Shown here one piece after another: positions 61,026 to 64,000 of a stretch of 64,000 nucleotides of DNA. Under the pieces are notes generated by a model. The model was given only the letters and a program-made list of their open reading frames with translations. It was not told where the DNA came from and searched no databases. Numbering within the stretch: the first letter of the stretch is position 1; each line of letters opens with the position of its first letter. Origin of the DNA: SCUB01 sp041918675 (GTDB taxonomy: Bacteria; Pseudomonadota; Alphaproteobacteria; Rhizobiales; Xanthobacteraceae); assembly GCA_041918675.1 (NCBI GenBank), contig JAYRVF010000014.1, positions 186,001 to 250,000 on the forward strand, read 5' to 3'. The position numbers and the translations under genes were made by a program.

Positions 61026-61532
61026 ATGGACGACATTGCGAAAATGGATGTCGAGGCGATCGTTAGGGACGAACCGGAAGGCAAGAAGCTGCAGTTGCGC
61101 GTCTGGTTGCGGCTGCTTTCCTGTGCCAACCTGATTTCGGCCGAGATTCGCAAGCGGTTGCGCGAGGAATTCGACGTTACCCTTCCCCGTTTCGACCTGC
61201 TGTCGCAGCTTTACCGCGAGCCCAACGGGCTGCGGCTGGGCGAGTTGTCGCGCCGGCTGATGGTCACCAATGGCAACCTCACCGGCCTGGTCGACGGCCT
61301 GGTCGAGGAAGGACTGGTCATTCGCGAGACCGTGGCGGAGGATCGCCGCGCCATTCTCGTGCGCCTGTCCAAGCGCGGCGAGCGCGGTTTCGCCAAGATG
61401 GCGGTCGCCAATGAATCCTGGCTCGGCGAGCTTTTCTCCGGCGCCGACCGGCGCACCCTGAACGCGCTGATGCGCGACCTGGAAATCCTCAAGGCCTCGA
61501 TCAACGCCAACGTCCGACCCGACGCGAAATAG
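61026..61532 (+). CDS. MarR-family transcriptional regulator
   Basis: 168 residues from ATG 61026, which has GGAG upstream; an ATG at 60927 would add 33 Arg/Gly-rich residues and could only be used by a leaderless message. The winged helix contains GLRLGELSRRLMVTNGNLTGL and the wing VAEDRRAILVRLSKRGERG. MarR proteins of this kind (close to the BadR/HcaR type for aromatic-CoA pathways) release DNA on binding an aromatic acid or its CoA ester. It is divergent from the monooxygenase gene and upstream of the ligase genes, so it is the probable regulator of both. Confidence 0.85.
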   Translation: MDDIAKMDVEAIVRDEPEGKKLQLRVWLRLLSCANLISAEIRKRLREEFDVTLPRFDLLSQLYREPNGLRLGELSRRLMVTNGNLTGLVDGLVEEGLVIRETVAEDRRAILVRLSKRGERGFAKMAVANESWLGELFSGADRRTLNALMRDLEILKASINANVRPDAK

Positions 61533-61573
61533 TGCGGCGCACACCTCGCCGGCTTGAGCCCGCGCGGGCCGGC

Positions 61574-61617
61574 TTGACAGCAGAAAGTTTATATCTAAAA
61601 TATTAATATATAAACTT
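61574..61617 (+). promoter_or_regulatory. Ligase promoter with overlapping inverted repeat
   Basis: TTGACA (61574-61579) and TAAAAT (61596-61601) are 16 bases apart, close to consensus. An inverted repeat AAGTTTATAT (61585-61594) / ATATAAACTT (61608-61617) with a 13-base spacer covers the -10. Repression by the adjacent MarR protein is the obvious reading. Confidence 0.75.
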
Positions 61618-61652
61618 AATCGCCGCGCTCCAGGTCCGCAGGGGGGAAACGC

Positions 61653-63281
61653 ATGCTCCCGTCCGCTCACGTCGACACGTTCGCCCGCGACCATCTGCCG
61701 CCGGCCGAGCAATGGCCGCGTTTCCTGTTCGACCTGCCGGAGCTGCGCTATCCGGACCGGCTCAATTGCGTGACCCGCCTGCTCGACGACTGGATCGCGC
61801 GCGGGCACGGCGACCGCCCCTGCCTGATCTCGCCGGCCGAAAGCCTGACCTATGCCGCGCTCGCCGACCGGGTGAACCGCATCGCCAATCTGCTGACGGG
61901 CGAGCTCGGGCTCGTTCCCGGCAACCGCGTGCTGCTGCGCTCGCCCAATACGCCGATGATGGTCGCGGTCTATCTCGCGGTGATGAAGGCCGGCGGCATC
62001 GTGGTGGCGACGGTGCCCCTGCTGCGCGCGCGCGAACTGGTCCACCCGATCGACAAGGCCGAAATCCGCCTCGCCTTCTGCAACGTCGCCCAGATCGACG
62101 ATCTTCGCGAGGCGCAAAAGCTCGCGCCGCGGCTTGAGCGCATCGTCACTTTCGGCCGGCCCGACGCCGAGCTCGAAGTCATGTTGCCGCGCGCGCGGGC
62201 CGACTTCACCACCCATCCGACGGCGGCCGACGACGTCTGCCTGCTCGGCTTCACCTCCGGCACCACCGGCAAGCCCAAGGCGACCATGCACTTCCATCGC
62301 GACGTGCTGGCGATCGCCGACACCTACGGCCGCCACGTGCTCAAGGCCAACGCCGACGACCGCTTCACCGGATCGCCGCCGCTCGCCTTCACCTTCGGCC
62401 TCGGCGGGCTGGTGATCTTTCCGCTCGCGGTCGGCGCCTCGACCGTGCTGCTCGACAAGACCGCGCCCGACGACCTGCTCGACGCGATCGGGAAATTTCG
62501 GCCGACGATCCTGTTCACCGCGCCGACCGCCTATCGCGCGATCCTGGGCAATCTCGCGGGCGCCGACATTTCCAGCCTGCGTACCTGCGTCTCCGCCGGC
62601 GAGGCGCTGCCGCGCCCGGTGTTCGACGCGTGGAAGGAGGCCACCGGCATGAGCCTGATGGACGGCATCGGCGCGACCGAGATGCTGCACATCTTCATCG
62701 CCGCGCCGCGCGAGGCGATCCGCGCCGGTTCGACCGGCATTCCGGTGCCCGGCTATCAGGCGCGCGTCGTCGACACCGAGGGGCGCGAGGTGCCGCGCGG
62801 CACGCCCGGTTCGCTCGCGGTGCGCGGACCGACCGGGTGCCGCTATCTCGGCGACGAGCGCCAACTCAACTACGTCCGCGACGGCTGGAACCACACCGGC
62901 GACACCTACATCCAGGATGCCGACGGCTATTTCTGGTATCAGGCCCGCTCCGACGACATGATCGTCTCGGCCGGCTACAATATCTCCGGACCGGAAGTCG
63001 AGCAGTCGCTGTTGTCCCATCCCGCCGTCGCCGAATGCGCGGTGGTAGGAACGCCCGACCCCGAACGCGGCGTCGTCGTCACCGCCTTCGTCGTGCCGCA
63101 ACCTGGATATACGGGCGACGCCGCGCTCGCGCGCGCGTTGCAGGATCACGTCAAGGCGGACATCGCGCCTTACAAATATCCGCGCCGTGTCGAATTCGTC
63201 GCGGCGCTGCCGAAGACGGCGACCGGCAAGCTGCAACGCGCGGTGCTGCGCCAGCAACACGCGACGCCGCGCGGCGCCTGA
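61653..63281 (+). CDS. Benzoate/2-aminobenzoate-CoA ligase-type acyl-CoA synthetase
   Basis: 542 residues. ANL-family motifs: LLGFTSGTTGKPKATMHFHR, GIGATEMLHIF, NHTGDTYIQDADGYF, and the C-terminal catalytic lysine in PKTATGKLQRAVL. The N-terminal sequence (FDLPELRYPDRLNCVTRLLD) and length match benzoate-CoA and 2-aminobenzoate-CoA ligases. It activates an aromatic acid as CoA thioester with ATP, supplying the fused monooxygenase/reductase encoded divergently. The specific acid is inferred from that neighbour. A paralogue starts 100 bases downstream on the same strand. Confidence 0.9.
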   Translation: MLPSAHVDTFARDHLPPAEQWPRFLFDLPELRYPDRLNCVTRLLDDWIARGHGDRPCLISPAESLTYAALADRVNRIANLLTGELGLVPGNRVLLRSPNTPMMVAVYLAVMKAGGIVVATVPLLRARELVHPIDKAEIRLAFCNVAQIDDLREAQKLAPRLERIVTFGRPDAELEVMLPRARADFTTHPTAADDVCLLGFTSGTTGKPKATMHFHRDVLAIADTYGRHVLKANADDRFTGSPPLAFTFGLGGLVIFPLAVGASTVLLDKTAPDDLLDAIGKFRPTILFTAPTAYRAILGNLAGADISSLRTCVSAGEALPRPVFDAWKEATGMSLMDGIGATEMLHIFIAAPREAIRAGSTGIPVPGYQARVVDTEGREVPRGTPGSLAVRGPTGCRYLGDERQLNYVRDGWNHTGDTYIQDADGYFWYQARSDDMIVSAGYNISGPEVEQSLLSHPAVAECAVVGTPDPERGVVVTAFVVPQPGYTGDAALARALQDHVKADIAPYKYPRRVEFVAALPKTATGKLQRAVLRQQHATPRGA

Positions 63282-63381
63282 CCCCCGGTCGGACCTTCCG
63301 CGTCCGTCCTTCCTTCCCCGGCGTCGCGATCGGCGCTACATCGACATCCGTCTGGACTTACAGAATCGGAAGCCAACTCCC

Positions 63382-64000
63382 GTGCTTACCTCCGCTCACG
63401 TCGACACCTTCGCGCGCGACAATCTTCCCCCGCGCGAGCAATGGCCGCGCTTCCTGCTCGACCGGCCGGAGTTCCACTATCCCGAACGGCTCAACTGCGC
63501 CGCGCGCCTTCTCGACGACTGGATCGCGCGCGGGCATGGCGATCGCCCCTGCCTGATCTCCGCCGACGAGCGGCTGAGCTACGGCGAAACGGCCGCGCGG
63601 GTGAACCGCATCGCCAACGTGCTCACGCGCGAACTCGGGCTTGTGCCGGGCAACCGCGTGCTGCTGCGCTCGACCAACACGCCGATGATGGTCGCGATCT
63701 ATCTCGCGGTGATCAAGGCCGGCGGCATCGTCGTCGCCACGGCGCCGCTGCTGCGCGCGCGCGAACTCATTCACCCGATCGAGAAAGCGGAAATCCGCCT
63801 CGCCTTCTGCAACGTCGCCCGGCTCGACGATCTGGTCGAGGCGCGCAAGGCCGCGCCGCGGCTCGAGCGGATCGTCTCCTTCGGCGCGCCCGACGCGGAG
63901 CTCGAACGCCTGATCGCCGGGGCCGATACGGAGTTTTCCGCCTGCCCGACGGCGTCGGACGATGTCTGCCTGCTTGGCTTCACCTCGGGCACCACCGGCA
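63382..64000 (+). CDS. Second benzoate/2-aminobenzoate-CoA ligase paralogue, cut by the window
   Basis: The gene runs off the right edge after about 206 codons, up to the SGTTG loop. The start is a GTG at 63382 with GGAAG nine bases upstream; the alignment to the first ligase (ATG at the same codon) fixes it. The 206 residues are about three-quarters identical by eye to the first ligase, with the same VLLRS-NTPMMVA and PLLRARELIHP segments, so it is a tandem duplicate that has diverged. Two ligases side by side suggest different substrates or affinity forms. Confidence 0.85.
   Translation, partial: MLTSAHVDTFARDNLPPREQWPRFLLDRPEFHYPERLNCAARLLDDWIARGHGDRPCLISADERLSYGETAARVNRIANVLTRELGLVPGNRVLLRSTNTPMMVAIYLAVIKAGGIVVATAPLLRARELIHPIEKAEIRLAFCNVARLDDLVEARKAAPRLERIVSFGAPDAELERLIAGADTEFSACPTASDDVCLLGFTSGTTG

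Overview
The window is GC-rich, almost entirely coding chromosomal DNA from an alphaproteobacterium, most probably of the order Hyphomicrobiales (Rhizobiales). The signs are an RpoH-type sigma factor, a serC leader RNA of the alphaproteobacterial type, a TTAA-N7-TTAA box of the kind bound by CtrA, a BigR/SqrR-type ArsR repressor, DUF6476 beside an RluA-type synthase, small Omp25/31-like barrels, and SerA, BioB and EF-G-like proteins that read like those of Rhizobiales. I cannot name a genus. I see no insertion sequence, prophage, integrase or CRISPR array; repeats are short and local.

Layout. 1-4.6 kb: end of an MFS (nucleotide-transporter-like) gene, an aldo/keto reductase, a ketopantoate reductase and an oxalate-CoA-ligase-like enzyme. 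4.7-11.7 kb: tRNA-Glu, DUF6476 and an rRNA pseudouridine synthase starting on one shared CATG, rpoH, a conserved membrane-anchored protein, purA and an EamA transporter. 11.7-16.8 kb: the serC-serA operon with promoter and leader RNA, then two outer-membrane barrel genes. 16.9-28 kb: Fsr-like exporter, bacterioferritin and its ferredoxin, glmM, an FMN alpha-hydroxy-acid dehydrogenase, aroE, an EF-G paralogue, a DUF992 protein and aspartate aminotransferase. 28-39.7 kb: small metabolic genes (three glutathione transferases, PQQ-type sugar dehydrogenase, L,D-transpeptidase, CoA transferase, GMC oxidoreductase with aldehyde dehydrogenase, SDR, AEC transporter).

39.8-44 kb is a tight bioB-bioF-bioD-bioA operon whose start codons overlap the preceding stops, with a palindrome at its promoter. 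44-46.2 kb holds a BigR/SqrR-like repressor with a near-perfect palindrome over its own promoter and start codon. 46.2-55.7 kb is a respiratory block read leftward: an Fnr-type regulator, a DUF2946-like protein, ctaB, ctaE, a SCO protein, ctaC and an A2-type ctaD, then a terminator, then a second cassette of a 43-residue membrane peptide, a DUF420 (CtaM-like) protein and an unusual protein that joins a haem-copper-oxidase subunit I fold to a C-terminal thioredoxin-like domain. That second cassette is the most unusual item here: haem-ligand histidines are kept but the helix VII CuB histidine pair is missing.

55.8-64 kb: a Tet-type MFS exporter and idi, then what looks like an aerobic 2-aminobenzoate (anthranilate) catabolic unit: RidA, a fused FAD monooxygenase/old-yellow-enzyme reductase, a divergent MarR regulator, and two tandem paralogous benzoate/2-aminobenzoate-CoA ligases, the second cut by the window end. 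Large AT-rich inverted repeats lie at the divergent promoter region and over the -10 element of the ligase promoter.
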